Positions 10,981 through 23,520 are shown, numbered from the stretch's first letter. The stretch: DNA of 64,000 nt from Acanthosoma haemorrhoidale (GCA_930367205.1 OV884012.1:47141239-47205238), one strand, 5' to 3'. A program made the numbers and translations. Notes: a model not told the origin generated them from the letters alone.

Positions 10981-11979
10981 AGAATAACAAATATGAAAAT
11001 GGAAAAATATAGTGACAAATGTCTAATAGTTAAAATTTTATAAAATATCCATCTAAAATTAAAAATCCATTAGAAATCTAAAAATGTCCTGCAGAAGTCT
11101 TGGCTATGTTAATAGGTTTAATTATACAAACACAGCCGATGATGACCTGAGGGTTTTATGCCAGAATAAACTCCGAAAACCAATCAAACAACCTACCACT
11201 AAGTGCACCAAGTACGAAAACTAAATATAGCTCACCCCATCAATATTTTATGAGGTGGTTTCAAGATTCAAGGGGGTATGATTTATTTTTAGTGATGGAT
11301 TTATTTTATATCTGTGCCTGAAGGTAATGTTTATAATGACGTATAAGATATTTTATCAAAGGGACAGAATTTCAGTATATATATGTTTTTCATATTTACT
11401 TTTTTTTTTTTGGCTACGTAACTGACAAAGGTGATGGGACTTGTAATGTGCATGACTTGGAGAGGTTCTCGAAGCCTGTTATCAGACGAGCAGTGCTTAT
11501 GCTTGGAGACTGCTATTAAACTAACCCAAAAAATCCACACACTAACCAAAATGAATAAAGCAGGATCGCTAGTGTACGTTTGTACGTATACCAGTTATAA
11601 CATTACCTTGCCTGTGAGTCTTCCCAACACTTATTGATTCATTTTCTGAACGTTTGTCCGTATACCAATTCTCTACGGGAAAATATAAGGGAATGCGTAC
11701 AACATGAGGAGCAGGGTATTCTGTCAGTTGATTTGCATTAAGAGCAATTCTTATAACATCAATCGAAAATGTTTATAACTGGTTTCTCCTAGAGAGTTAA
11801 TAGTGTTAGATCAAAACTGGTAACAAAAATGATACGAAAAAAACATGTCGAGATATCATTAAAATTTCTAATGCTTGAATGAATACTATTTTCAAACGTT
11901 ATAGATACTTAAAATATTGACTTTGTTTTAGTTCAAAATATCTAAATATCAAATTCCTTTATATATTTGTTTCTATTTT
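10981..11979. other. AT-rich non-coding DNA
   Basis: The stretch has short openings on both strands (for example 11331-11637) and none is recognisable. A T-run lies at 11400-11411. Confidence 0.4.
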
Positions 11980-12345
11980 GTAGATTGGATTGAGGCCAGC
12001 TCTACTGTTTGCGACACCACTCTTCCGATTCCTACCCACTAGCTCAATAACTCGACTCCAGAGCTTCCAGAACAAAATCCTGCGCACGGTACTATGGCAT
12101 ATCTCTTTTCGTGAAATGAAGGCTCCTGACATCCACGAAAAGTTCGAAGTCCCCACCATCACCGAAGCCATCCAAAGAAGACACACACATCAAGTTCTTT
12201 GACTTGATGAAATATTCCGAGACATGACACCCCCACCGCTACCGGCAAGATGTCAACTCTCAAGATCTGGTAAAGCAGACCAAATGGTGGACATCACAGC
12301 GCTTGGCCCACCAACAACAAGCCTCTAACGGGCACCCAACACTGG
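11980..12345 (+). pseudogene. Jockey-clade LINE ORF2, C-terminal remnant
   Basis: The plus-strand reading contains GLRPALLFATPLFRFLPTSS, then ITRLQSFQNKILRTVLW, then EKFEVPTITEAIQRR. This order (LRPAL...Y/FA.P, LQ.FQNK.LR, PT...I..) is the C-terminal end of the Jockey-clade reverse transcriptase ORF, after the polymerase domain. The reading shifts frame near 12200 and continues with KFFDLMKYSE-like sequence. The polymerase domain is absent, so this is a 5'-truncated dead copy. A related but distinct C-terminus lies at 45960-46222 on the opposite strand. Confidence 0.8.
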
Positions 12346-12841
12346 TATCTGACTAAATAAGACTGCACTACATGCCTAGATGGACTCAAGGCCCAGCCAA
12401 AACCTGGTTAAGCATGATCATGCTGAAATACAAAACACATTCATTGCTATTACTATCCGTATTGCGTTCTTATTATTCTTTATCTTGATTCGTAACGATT
12501 TCTTTAAATCTGGCTAGGAATTATACCGTTATTGTTAACACAGTATAATTAATAACAGTAGTATAGCTGGGAGATTAAGTTTATGTGGTTCAAACAATTG
12601 AACTACTTTTCTTCGCGTCAAGCGTTTAAAGAACGTAGCCATGGGAACGACAGCTTAGTAGATCAAGGACAGATTGTCAATAAATTCTGCACAAGATGAT
12701 TTATCACATGTGTAAAATATATCAATCTTCAAAGCATTGTTGTCCCTACATTCTGTATTAATGAAAGTTTAATTTTCTATTTAAAAAAACTACAAAATTA
12801 AAGAAAACTAGTTATAAGCATCTTGATGGTTACCTTGTGTA
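12346..12841. other. AT-rich DNA upstream of the glycine-rich ORF
   Basis: No coding content is seen. It may contain the upstream regulatory region of the ORF at 12894, but no specific site stands out other than the TATA box. Confidence 0.35.
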
Positions 12842-12849
12842 TATAAAAA
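12842..12849 (+). promoter_or_regulatory. TATA box candidate
   Basis: TATAAAAA lies 52 bp upstream of the ATG at 12894. A start site about 30 bp downstream, near the TTAGTT at 12864-12874, would give a leader of about 20-30 nt. The match is good, but such motifs are common in AT-rich DNA. Confidence 0.4.
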
Positions 12850-12893
12850 TTCCTTTTAAATGATTAGTTAGTTTTGTGATTCAACAAAGAAAA

Positions 12894-13310
12894 ATGAAAA
12901 GTGGCTCAGAAGAATCCTGTTCGAGAAAACAAGGTGGACATGGTGGAACAGGGGGTGCAGGGGGTGGAGGAGGAGGAGGGGGAGGAGGAGGGGGTGGACG
13001 TGGAGGAACGCCAGGAGCTCCAGGAGAAGCCGGGAGCCCTGCAGCTGAATTGAAAAAAAAGGAAGATAAGAAAGAGGAGCATACATTTATCAAAAATGTA
13101 ACCAAAGAAGCAAATAAAGAAGGCGAAGCTGGTGGGTTGGGAGCCGGAGGTAGAGGTGGCACTGGAGGCGGCCCTGGTGGAGGACGAGGAGGAGCCGGAG
13201 GAGGTACTAGAACTGATGGTACTAATGAAGATGAAAGAATGACTGCTGGAACAGGAATAGGTGGTAACAATGATCGCATTGAAACTAACGACAATGAAAA
13301 GGATGAGTAA
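12894..13310 (+). CDS. Glycine-rich, collagen-like low-complexity protein (138 aa), hypothetical
   Basis: This is the only sizeable intact ORF that does not belong to a transposon. The first ATG after an in-frame stop (TGA at 12861) is at 12894 in the context AAAAATGA. The protein has a short polar N-terminus (MKSGSEESCSRKQ), a glycine block with a 13-residue pure Gly run, and a short Gly-X-Y stretch (GTPGAPGEAGSP). Next come a lysine/glutamate-rich charged middle, a second Gly/Arg block, and an acidic Asn/Asp/Glu C-terminus. There is no signal peptide or membrane segment. It is G-rich in a strongly AT-rich background. TATAAAAA lies 52 bp upstream and AATAAA 37 bp downstream of the stop. It could be a single-exon gene, one exon of a larger gene, or a repeat-expanded non-coding stretch. 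The function is unknown. Confidence 0.5.
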   Translation: MKSGSEESCSRKQGGHGGTGGAGGGGGGGGGGGGGRGGTPGAPGEAGSPAAELKKKEDKKEEHTFIKNVTKEANKEGEAGGLGAGGRGGTGGGPGGGRGGAGGGTRTDGTNEDERMTAGTGIGGNNDRIETNDNEKDE

Positions 13311-13900
13311 TTAAACTTTTTTTTTGCCCATTGACTTTTCTATGCAAATAAAATAACAGTAAATAAATAATGTATTAATGTTGGAGTTAATTATTGTTAA
13401 GTATTATAGGGACTAGAACCAGACTATACTTATAATTTATAAATTCTCTCCCAACGCAAGTCCGAAGCTTGATGGGAATCTGGAAGACTGCAAACTGAAA
13501 AAGTTTTATAACTAATTACCCAATAATAAAGAATGTAACAATCATTGACCTAAAATTAATGTTAGCATCTTAATTGAACAGTAGTTGATAAGTCTATCGT
13601 TTATGTCAAACCCTATTTACCCTACTTATCGTAATATTTAACCACAGCTATCTTTAGACTACAATATCAATCATTTTTTGTATTTATATCTAAAACCCCA
13701 AACAGATGATTCCCTTCACAATAATTGTAATCAATATTATCTCTCTCTCTCTCTCTATATATATATGTCCTCATAAAGACAAAATATAAAAGTTCAATTT
13801 CTTAGAATAGCATTGTTAATATGCCTGTTTAAGTATAGCTGATGTACTTTTTGTAGCTTCTAATAATAAGGCTTTTTAAAAGTCTTACTGTCGATTAGAT
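13311..13900. other. AT-rich DNA with a poly(A) signal and a TC/TA microsatellite
   Basis: AATAAA at 13347-13352 follows the glycine-rich ORF by 37 bp and could end its transcript, and a second A/T-rich signal follows at 13361. A (TC)n(TA)n tract lies at 13741-13766. No other feature is seen. Confidence 0.45.
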
Positions 13901-14600
13901 AATTCAACTCACGACTTCGCAGAGTGTACAGCGGTCACAGAAACTTCTGGAAGCAGTTGAAGACCACCAAGTGTAAGATCTCTCTCTAGTTTCTGTCTTC
14001 ACGAAGATTCTCTTCGCACTCTTCATACTGCGGAGCAATAAGAGAAGAAACTGGCCGACCACTAAACAAGGGACATCAAGGCCGCATCTCCAGATGCGGA
14101 GATCACCAAACTAACTATTTATTATCACACATGGGGAAGACTGGACAAAATTGTTTTGACTTATCTCAAAGACTACTGTGTGGACGACGGCATTCCTCCA
14201 GATCAGACAGGATTTCTTCAGGAAGTCAGCCTTAACACAGAACCCTATGTGAAACTACAGTAAGAGCCTTAACAGAAACTTAGTCATAGCTATCATTTTG
14301 TTAGACTGCATGCTGGCTTTCGGCTCAATGTCCCACGGGACACTGTGCTTTGCAGCCGGAAAAGCTAGGAGCAGATCTACAGAATGCTGACATGCTTCCT
14401 GAACAACCGATTGCTGTGGGAACTGGTAGGTGATAGCCTGTCTGAAGCTCTGGAGTACCTCAAGTAGCCGTGCTGTCTTAAAGTGGTTTTTAACGTGTAC
14501 AAATCTGAAATCGTTAAAGTTCATCACGATATCCGTTCCCTAATCGATGGAAGCAGGGAGTCGAAACGGGGACACTTTCATTGTAAACTAGTTATTAGGT
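13900..14600 (+). pseudogene. Non-LTR retrotransposon reverse transcriptase, heavily degraded
   Basis: Pieces of a LINE polymerase can be followed through several frame changes. The stretch near 14190-14240 reads GIPPDQTGFLQEVSLNT, the region before the palm in which other LINEs have a QFGF motif. Near 14310 there is an AFGSMSHGTL piece, matching the AFD.V.H.~L core. Near 14455 GVPQVAVLS matches the SGVPQGSVLSP motif, followed after a shift by VVFNVYKSEI. The YADD active-site motif is not visible. It resembles the Jockey/CR1 type of polymerase but is too worn for a firm clade. It may belong to the same element type as the C-terminal piece at 11980-12345. Confidence 0.65.
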
Positions 14601-16860
14601 CCCTCTTTCTGTTCTCCGAAGGTTAGCCCCATCATCTAGTAATGTTTGCATTGGTTGGCTCTTTTAACAGTAATGCGTTATTGGTAATTTGTAAGAACTT
14701 CTTGAACTGCATGTTAGCATTGCAGTACAAGCAGCCCAGTTCAGCTGAATGTGTATTATTTTATATATTTAGTTTTTAATAAATAATTAGGGGCTAAAGG
14801 AAAAAAAAACTTTGAGACTTTCTACATTTTCATTCCCTCACATAAGGATGAAAACTGCTCTTGCTGCAATTTCACTGGCTGCTATATTCAAACCATGACC
14901 TTTATGTTTACTTACTACTTCACCTCTATACCTCTTTCCAGCTGCATATCTAATCTCATCACGGAAGGCCTCCACAACTATCCCAATGTGTATTCCCGTC
15001 TTCTGCCCGTTAGCCTCTTCCCTGTTATAGGTTATTAGCTATGGTATCCTTTTATCTTTACTGATAGCTCTAAAAGACGAATTGCATGTGCATTTTCAGT
15101 CAGAGTGGTCATAAGGGGTTGGAATATGCTAATCCTTGCTTTCCAGAAAATTTTTCTCAAATTGAATATAAACCCTATATGCTTTACAAACGATGATAAA
15201 TTAAATCGTATTGTCAGCGATACTCACGTTCAAATAGAGAAGTTATTCTGATATAAGATAACTCCACTTGCCAATGAGCAAATATTTTGTCATCCAATAT
15301 AATTAAGGGAAAAGGGTTCTATTGTCTGGGGGGCCATGTTGTGATCTCATTGCTTATGTTAAATTGCAGGCCTGTTTCTGGAAATGGAAGGCCATAATTG
15401 TTTCAGGGATTGAAATATTTTAATCAATTTTGGAACTCTTTCAATGTATGCACTTAAAGGGATGATGAGGTTTAAAATAGGACAAACACGTCATCACCTG
15501 ATGTCTAGGGGTCTTTTTAACAGTAAACTTACTGACCAATTGCTATCACAGCAACAATGATTTCTGCCACTTTTCGTAATTAACCGGTTCGGTTGAGAGG
15601 GGAGAGTTTTTTCACTTTTTTGAGTTGTACTCTGTGACTTCCTCTACACGATTCTCTCCCCTTCTTTGTTTGTTGATTTTTATAGTTTCGTTCTTTTTTT
15701 TTTTTTTTAAATACTCTTGAATCCACTTGATTGTATGCTTAGTCTTTGTAAGTCTTCTTTTTATACAGACGTCTCTTTGAAATTGGAAAGATTAAATACA
15801 CATTAATCTCATTAATTAATTACTTGCTATTTAAGAAAGGCATATTTTGCTATAATTTTGATTAGGGGACAAAATTAAACAACGAAAACGACTTTCTCAT
15901 TAATAGTAAGTAATCAGCTCTTTGTTTTTTAGAACACATATAATCACAAAAGGTCAGTAAAACTTTCATTATTGCCGTGTTCACAGTGGTAAATCAATCA
16001 GTCGCATGACGATTCTATTTGATGAGCCGATGATGCTAAAAACAAAAGATAATAGAAAATAATGTGACTCCGTAAAATTAGTTAATAATTAAAAATAAAT
16101 ATTTTCCCATCATTCAGAGTAAGGTAAAAAAGACATCCGATTCTTAATATGTGTCACGTATTGGCATCTTAGAGTCTATAGTTGTAAGGTCATTTATTTC
16201 TTCCTCAGTTTTAAATAGACGTATCTTATTTTGCTTAGCCACAGAATTCCAGTTCACGTTGTAATTTATGCCCTCGAGATGAACAAAATGAAATCAACCC
16301 CTTGCAATAAAGGAATATTAATCAATAATAAATTTTTAAATTATAATTAAAATAGTTTTAAAAATAATGTTCTCCTGACAAATTATAAAGAGTATCAAAT
16401 TAAAAATATTGACCCTTTTATTAATAATATGCAATATATATGTGTACGGGGGAAAACTTGCATTCAAATCAGTTTGGCGCACGTAACAGCTCCTTTCGTG
16501 TATGATGCCTCTTGCGTGAATAGATTTTTGGTTTCATATTCTTAAAGTAGGAACTGTTTTGATTTAAAAACCATATTTGATTCAATTTTACAGATGTTTC
16601 AAAACTCTTATTATATTACAAAATAGCGTTCGAGACTTATAAATTTGTCAATCCCTTAAAAAGATTGTCACTCACTATTTACAAGCGGCCAAAAAAATAT
16701 TGATCTGACTTTTGAAATCACGTATCGTTTTCCATTTTATGAAAAATTTGTCATACAGTTGATCTGAGACTCACAACCATAAAATGTATAATTTTGTATT
16801 CAATGGGTTGTGAACTCTATTCTATGCTTCATGTAAATTAAGCCACGGTCGACTTTATCA
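14601..16860. other. Non-coding DNA with one weak dispersed repeat
   Basis: 14870-14950 shares CTATTCAAA-centred similarity with 54127-54200, and both follow an A-run at some distance. The rest shows no gene or structured repeat. Confidence 0.35.
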
Positions 16861-17450
16861 TTATCATTATTATGTCATATTTACCTGCAGAATGTCTATA
16901 TCTACCCTGGACTACTCAGAGCTTATGAATCCAACATCTCGGTTTGATCTTGAGAAATCGGCCACAGTGTTATAACTATTCAAGGAGACACTGCGTTGGC
17001 TCCCAGGTGCTCCATTAGTAAAAGTAGCCATGCTCCTTCATACATGAGGTAGATTAGCCGCAGCTCTTTGACTGTACTCCAATCCTCACTCAACCAAAGC
17101 CAGCTAATCTGCCACTGCTTGGTCCTCAGGTTTCATCTTCGGCTTGGCCTTACCTTTGTAAGCATAGTAATCATCCAATTGGTCTAGATGTTCCTTCAAA
17201 GATGTCAAACATGTATATCTTCTAAAGGATTACTACGTCAGAAACAGTACGATTTCTTGAATTGTGTAAATACTTGCCAACGTAATGATTCAAATATCCG
17301 ATTTGGAGAATTTCGAATGGTTCGAAGGATAAACTTCGATATCCTAGGAACCAACCTTCAAGGGGGCAAAGATGCGAATAGACTGGCAAAATCAGTGCTC
17401 AGCAAGGCACTAAATGTGGCAGACCTATTTCCAAAGAGAAAAAACTAAAA
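16861..17450. other. GC-balanced stretch with an unassigned opening
   Basis: The plus strand is open at 17188-17448 (86 codons, no ATG needed to open it) without recognisable motifs. Composition is more balanced than the flanks from 16870 on. It could be a decayed transposon coding region. Confidence 0.25.
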
Positions 17451-17925
17451 AATAAAATAAGACCTTATGGGTAAATGAGGAGAAATATGACAACTCTGGA
17501 TGAAAATGAGACCAGTCTTAAGGATGATCTAAGATGCCAATCTTCACAAAATTTCCTCACCTGAACGACTGCAAATCACTAATGTGAGAAGTTCGCATGT
17601 CTGCAGTTAATCACTAGTGACCAATATGCTACAATACACATTATGTAATAGAGTGAAACTCAATCAAGACAATCGAAGATATAACGTCGTGTGGTGCGAC
17701 TGATTTTACTTCCAAAGAATGAAATTGTACACAAACAATGTACCAATCATTTGTGATCGTAGATTTCAGGTTGTAAGAGTAATTAATTCAGTAACTGGTT
17801 AATTACTTTTTACAGTACTGTAACGTTCATAGATACAATTATTTTAATAATTTATCTTGTATAGACTACCTCAGAGGACATTCGATCTCTCAATAGAATA
17901 TAAATATATAGAAACAGCTAATCTA

Positions 17926-18044
17926 GTGGGGAGTCCTGGCAATAGCCAGTATTTCCAATCATGCCCTGAGCGTGTCTCACGCTCTTCGTCAGCCTCCACT
18001 GGCTCGAATTCGGTGACACGTCTGTAATTTTATCACAATAAAGA
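17926..18044 (+). mobile_element. LINE tail, internally deleted copy (E)
   Basis: GTGGGGAGTCCTGGCAATAG and the next 85 bp match the upstream part of the LINE 3'-UTR at 63648-63760. After GGTGACACG the sequence jumps straight to TCTGTAATTTTATC and an AATAAA, the very end of that UTR. The middle of about 190 bp, including the conserved stem-loop, is deleted. No poly(A) tail or target-site duplication remains. Confidence 0.7.
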
Positions 18045-20335
18045 AGTTTCATAAACTAATTCATTTAATGAAATAGTCCTCTGTTCAGACCGTGAACGGA
18101 CCAAACTACGTCAAACTAATTAAATATTAGGTCCTTGCTCAAGAAGTCGAATTTGACATACCTACCATAAATTAATTTAAATAATGAGTGTTAATTTTAC
18201 CTGGTATTATACGATATATTCCTAGTTTAAATAATAAACGATAAGTCGTACATATGTTTTATGTATTCATCAGACTTTTCTAGGAAAGAACCTTGTTGAA
18301 ATAGGGCCCGTCACCTATAATTAAAGGGTCGGAGACCTGTTACTCCTGTGGGAGCGTCTCCCCCTTCATTGAAACCATGACTTAAATGAATCACGTGTGT
18401 AATAAAGACAAGTTATTTGGTTTGAAGCTACTATATTTGAGCTATTCATGTATATGAGAATGTTTTGTGTTAGTTAGTAGGGAGTGGAGCATCAGTCATC
18501 GGGGCTCGTGTGTACTGATTTGATTAGTAGTAAAATATTTTCTTTATTTCACTTAAACTGTTACACAGTAAACCAGTTTTAACAATATCAGTGTTGAAAA
18601 TAACTTAATGTCGAGACCATGGTCTACTGTGTGAAAGATTAAGTGGAATAAGGTAATATCTAAAACTTAATAAGTGATTTTTTTTTGGATATAAAATAAT
18701 AAAAATAAATAGATAAAAAAATTTGTTATTTCTTGATTTTATTTTATTTTTGTGGACTTGGTCGTTGATCTTATTTATGTGATTATTTATCCATATTTTC
18801 AAATAATAAGCTCCTATGCAGTAATGGATAATGAGCTTCTTGTTCCAAAAAGTGGTCTGTTGAAGAAAAAAACCTTTTTCCCACGTACTCCTGCAAAAGT
18901 AAGCTTATAAAAAAATTAAATTTTATTTCGTTATTTATTTTTTTTATTTCCGTAAAAATTTCTCACACTATATGCAAATAGAAGTTAGATATTTTCTTGC
19001 AAGTGACAGCCCTTCTCTTCGCTTGACCAATAACATTCCCTTTTCTTTGCTCCCTTCATCATTATCCTGCATTCACTGCACCCATCATTCAGACTTAATA
19101 TTGTAGTAAAAAGTGAATCCTTGAACATGATTAAAAATATAAATTTATATTAACATTAGTTTGTGATCAAAGCAGAAGGTTTGTTTTAATTTTGTAGCAT
19201 TGATTTAGACCTTTTTTTTTTTTTGGAAGGAAACTGTATTTTTTAAGGGCACATCGTTTTATTGGTCTATGGTTGTAAAGAAATATAAACATTTAAAAAC
19301 AAAAATACAACATACAACAAAACAATAAAAAAAGCATTAAAAAGCGTTGTAAATTATTTCACAATGGAAATAATAAACCAAAATGAATTATAATTTCACA
19401 AATAATGATAATAACAACAAATAAACAGAATAATAATGTACCTGAATTATGGGTTTTTGAAGAGATTGAGTGATCCTTTCGAACCTCGAAGGAATTACAC
19501 CATTTTTTATTTTAGAGTAAAAAGGAGATCTGTCAAAGTCTTCTTTTCTGAAATTCTTAGAGCACAGTCGGCTATGATTAGTAGGTTCCCGATTTTCTCT
19601 TAAAACAACTTGGAACCACTTTTTACGCTACTCCTTAAATAAGTTAGAAACCTGTTAAAAAAACCAAAAAAAAACATGGGAACTAAGTGTATTCAGTAGC
19701 TTCAAGAAGCATGCCATAGAATAAAGACTAGCCAATACGAAATATAAAAAAAAATACTACTATAATACTATTCTGAAAAAAGGAGTGCTAGTGAACGAAA
19801 TAATATTATTTAAAATACATACTGATGAAAAGTTATCGGAGGGCTAACTGCTTCCTTGCTTCACGCTTCAACCAGATGCCACACAAGGAATTATAACGTA
19901 ACAAAAGAATCAAAACAAACCTCAAAAAAGAAACCAAAATTCAATAGTAAACAAGCAGTAACATAAACAAAAGCTGGATAGAACTTTCTTATCTTCGGAA
20001 AGTTATTTAGGGGTATTGGAGTGGGGGCTAGAGAGCGGAAGTCGACTCGTCCCCTCTTAGCCTAAGGTGTTTTTACTCTATTCTATGTTCTGTGTTCGTA
20101 TCTCAGGTCTGACATGCTACCGGCCCACAAAAATGTCCATGTCAGCGTTGGAGTGAGGGACGTCCGACATGGGCCCACAAATTTCGATTACAATACAACT
20201 AATTCGATAGTCAAATCGAAAAAATCTTTTACATGGAATGATATTGAAATATGATTGACAAATAATATATTGGTGTTATATGTTACAATACTGCAGTTTA
20301 ATAGCTAACTTAATGAGCTCAAAGATATTATCTAC
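18045..20335. other. AT-rich non-coding DNA
   Basis: I find no gene or structured repeat. Several A/T homopolymer runs occur between 19200 and 19680. Confidence 0.4.
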
Positions 20336-20670
20336 AGTTATATAATGCTATAAGTAGAAGCAAGCCCCTTCTAGTGTATACCTGCCTCGTGACTTCATGG
20401 AAGTCACTGGGGTTTCCTGTTATTTTTTTAAGTAAGCCACCGCATCTCTCCAAGACCTCGCTTCCTATTCGGAAATACCCTTTTCTTATACATGTGTATA
20501 TGTCTCAGCTTTAGCCCCTGACCCCACTTGTTCCCCGACACATGTTCCCACACATCCCAACTAGAATGTAGTAACGTAACTCTTAATGTTTGTATATACC
20601 AGTGTTTTGCTTGTACTTCATAATAAAGCTTTTATTTTAAAAGACTCTCCTCTACAAAGATTATTTAACT
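20336..20670 (+). mobile_element. Solo LTR, errantivirus-like family
   Basis: The stretch begins AGTTATATAATG and ends GATTATTTAACT, the same AGTTA...TAACT ends as the complete element at 40703-45063. The last 90 bp match those LTRs closely, including TATATACCAGTGTTTTG, an AATAAA at 20622-20627 and CTCTCCTC. The upstream U3 half has diverged. TAC flanks both sides (20333-20335 and 20671-20673). It is a solo LTR left by recombination, from a sister family or an older copy. Confidence 0.8.
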
Positions 20671-21240
20671 TACTACAACTTTATTCAGTATGTTGAATGT
20701 TAATCTGCTAGGTATCTTCAGGAAAAGGTCCTACTGGCATGGCTGCCATTGTCCAGATTAACCAACCCGCTCACTGTTGTGGCCCCTGTTGGACCCGGCT
20801 GTTTGAGTACTTGTCCTTTGGTCCGTGATTCAAAGTCCAAGTGTGGAAACGGATTGTTTGGGTTCGAGGCTGAGCTAGATACTAAGCAAACAATGTGTCC
20901 CCCTCCTTTCTCGAAGATTGTTGTTCTTTTTTTATTCATTAAAATAGTTAACCTTTGCCGAGAACCCGTAGACAGTAAGTTAGGAAACCTTAATTCATAG
21001 GCTCTTCCCCCAATGGGCTGTACCTGAATTAAAAAAAAAAAACCTTTCTTCTGTAAGGTACGAGTAGAGCAGTACCATGGCTCTTGTCAAGAACGAATAA
21101 AAGAACCATAGAAAAAATCTTTTCTTCAGTTGACTTCATCAAGGATTCCAATATTTATTTAATATCCTCGGTATGAGGGATTTTTCGCCTCAAGTACACG
21201 TTTTGATTTTACTATACTTTCTATTTTATGTAAATATTCC
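20671..21240. other. Unassigned non-coding DNA
   Basis: 20718-21000 is more GC-balanced and open in both strands for 70-80 codons without recognisable motifs. An A-run lies at 21031-21042. Confidence 0.3.
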
Positions 21241-21247
21241 CCATTGA

Positions 21248-21433
21248 TGTTCTGATGAAACAAAAGAAACACAGTTATTTATCCTTGGACGTTTTCGACG
21301 GGCGAAGCCACCATTTTCTAGGGTTCAAATTGATGGAGACTTTTGGTTTGCTGGATTGGATATACCGCAAGTACAAGAATACGTTCGAGGCTAAATAAAT
21401 AAATCTGTGGACAGACAACTTGTTTTATTCGAA
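21248..21433 (+). other. Coding-like fragment, possibly BRO-N-like
   Basis: The frame from 21248 is interrupted by one stop (TAA at 21392) and ends at 21434. Its IDGDFWFAGLDIPQVQEY stretch has the spacing of aromatic, Asp and Tyr residues seen in the N-terminal DNA-binding domain of baculovirus repeated ORF (BRO) proteins. That domain is also found in insect DNA viruses and some transposons. The match is short and by eye only, so chance or another family is quite possible. Confidence 0.25.
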
Positions 21434-21441
21434 TGATATAC

Positions 21442-21639
21442 TCAGTTCACGTAGGAATCAAACAAGAGATTATGTTCCTTATGAGTATGTACTTTACTGG
21501 CAATGCTATAAAGATCATTTATTTTACCACCTACAAGTCTAATAGTCTTAGCCTCACCAAATTTGCCTAAAATATCATTTACTACCTTAAAGAAATTACT
21601 ATGGGGTTTGGGACATTCACCCATTAAACTCTTTAACTG
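21442..21639 (-). other. Coding-like fragment of unknown family
   Basis: A minus-strand frame opens after a stop at about 21640 and ends at 21442. Its composition is protein-like, with segments CPKPHSNFFKVVNDILGKF and EAKTIRLVGGKINDLYSIA. No family is recognised. It lies tail to tail with the fragment at 21248-21433, only 8 bp away, so the two may be halves of one foreign or transposon-borne gene scrambled by an inversion. Confidence 0.3.
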
Positions 21640-23520
21640 CTATCATGCTCATATTTGAATCACATTTGGTATGATTGCTTACTGTAGGAACTTGCGATGT
21701 TCCTATTTTGTAGCAAATACAAAAATAGACAGTTGCTATGTTTATAAGTATAAAGGCTTAGATTTTTTTGGTTAAAACAACTGCCATGATATGGAACTCT
21801 GACTCATACAATTGTTACGAGGGTGGGTATTTGCCAATTGGACGGACAGTGTCCACAAATATACCAGTCAAACATTGGAGCCTATAACGTTTATCTATAG
21901 AATGTCCACGAATCCGTTCGGACCATATGGAACACTGACGGGTATTGAGTATCTAGGATTTAACGAATTATTATGTTCAGGCGATTACTTAATTAATGGT
22001 TCAAGGTTATTTAAGGTGCTTGACCGCCCCTTCCTGTTTTGTTTTTTTTGAGTTGGCTTTTATTTATTTTTCCTCCTGTTTGAATAATTTTGTAAATATA
22101 TGCATATAAATGTTATAACCAAACTCACATGAACAGAATTACTTCAATTAAACATGGATTATGTCATGAATTAATTCATGAATAAAGTTTTATTTTCTTT
22201 CTTCCTATTTTCGGGGGCCGTTGTTATGGTAGAAAGTAGTGAAGTCCAGAGACAAAATAAAGTGATAATTTATTTCATGGAATATTTTTCGAAGCAACCT
22301 TTGAACATTAAACATTTGAAAAAAATTGATAGCAGCAAAAATATAGAAAGGAAGTAAAGTTCAGTAATGTCTGAAAAAGATTTGTACTAAACGAAAAGGA
22401 TACTTAATTTGCAAATACATTAACTATTTAAGGATAGTGTTCTCAAAATCTGGAAACTTTATGGAGACAACACAGTTTCCTACGGCTAAAGTTTATAAGG
22501 CAGCAGAAATTATGATGAATATTTGCACCATATCAAAAAGCAGGAGTTAGGAAGTAAGCTAAAAGCCACAATAAGGCCGTTATGAAAACTTCACCGTGGC
22601 TTTTAGTTCAAGTGTGTAGATTATTGAACTCTATTCCATTGACTATTTGGAAAGAGCTAATGTGTTCAAGGGGTTGATAATGATTCTTAGAAATGCAATT
22701 GGATCCACTGGATGTACACTGCAAATAACCGGGATGATTCCGAAGCTGTCTTTGAAGTACTTTGTCAAGGATCTCGGAATGGAAAAGTGTTTTCTAAAAC
22801 TTCAAGCCCAACAGAGCGCCTTCAAAGATGTCCGAATGTTGAGTGTATTCTCGATATCATAGGACTTGCAGATAAATTTCTTTATCTTGAACAAAGTCAG
22901 CAATATCCTGGATTTTTACAATGCATATTTCATTTTAATTACTTTTAAAATCCAGGAGAAGCATCTATTATAGCAATATATCGATAAACTTTATCAAGAT
23001 TCTTCTTTATATTATTATCCTAGAGCCTTTAATGATTAACCAAATTATTAGCTCACTCAGTTTAAAAAGACCTAAACAAAAAATTACACACATGTGTGTA
23101 TTGTTTGAACGTATCCTGAGAAAATGAGTTGCATCACATTCCCTTCAAAACTCACACTTACAGAAACTGAACACAATCGTACTTTAGTTCACAGTGATAG
23201 GATCAAATCACCGTTCTTAACCCTACTGAAAATGTTTTTACAAGTCACATTTATGTTGTAATGTAATAAATAGTGTGTACGATCACAGGAAAGTTTTCAT
23301 ATGTATTTTTTAAGTGACGAATGGCCCGTATTTGATCGTCCATTCTTAGTATTATATAAGTTAAAATCATTATATATACAAGTTAATAATAAAAATAGAA
23401 CAAAGTAAATATTACATTTATATAGAATTTAGCTCTTGTATGAATTATATAAATTAAAAAGAAAACTTAGTTTAGAAATTTAGTCTGCGTTGAATGAAGT
23501 AGATCAGTGATAAATGTATT
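21640..23520. other. Non-coding DNA with weak openings
   Basis: 22647-22948 is open in two frames on the plus strand (71 and 78 codons) without identifiable motifs. The rest is AT-rich and featureless. Confidence 0.3.

Noticed and set aside
12881..13294. A proline-rich ORF opposite the glycine-rich ORF
   Set aside because: It is the antisense of the glycine codons (GGN gives NCC). The sense strand has the TATA box, ATG context and poly(A) signal.
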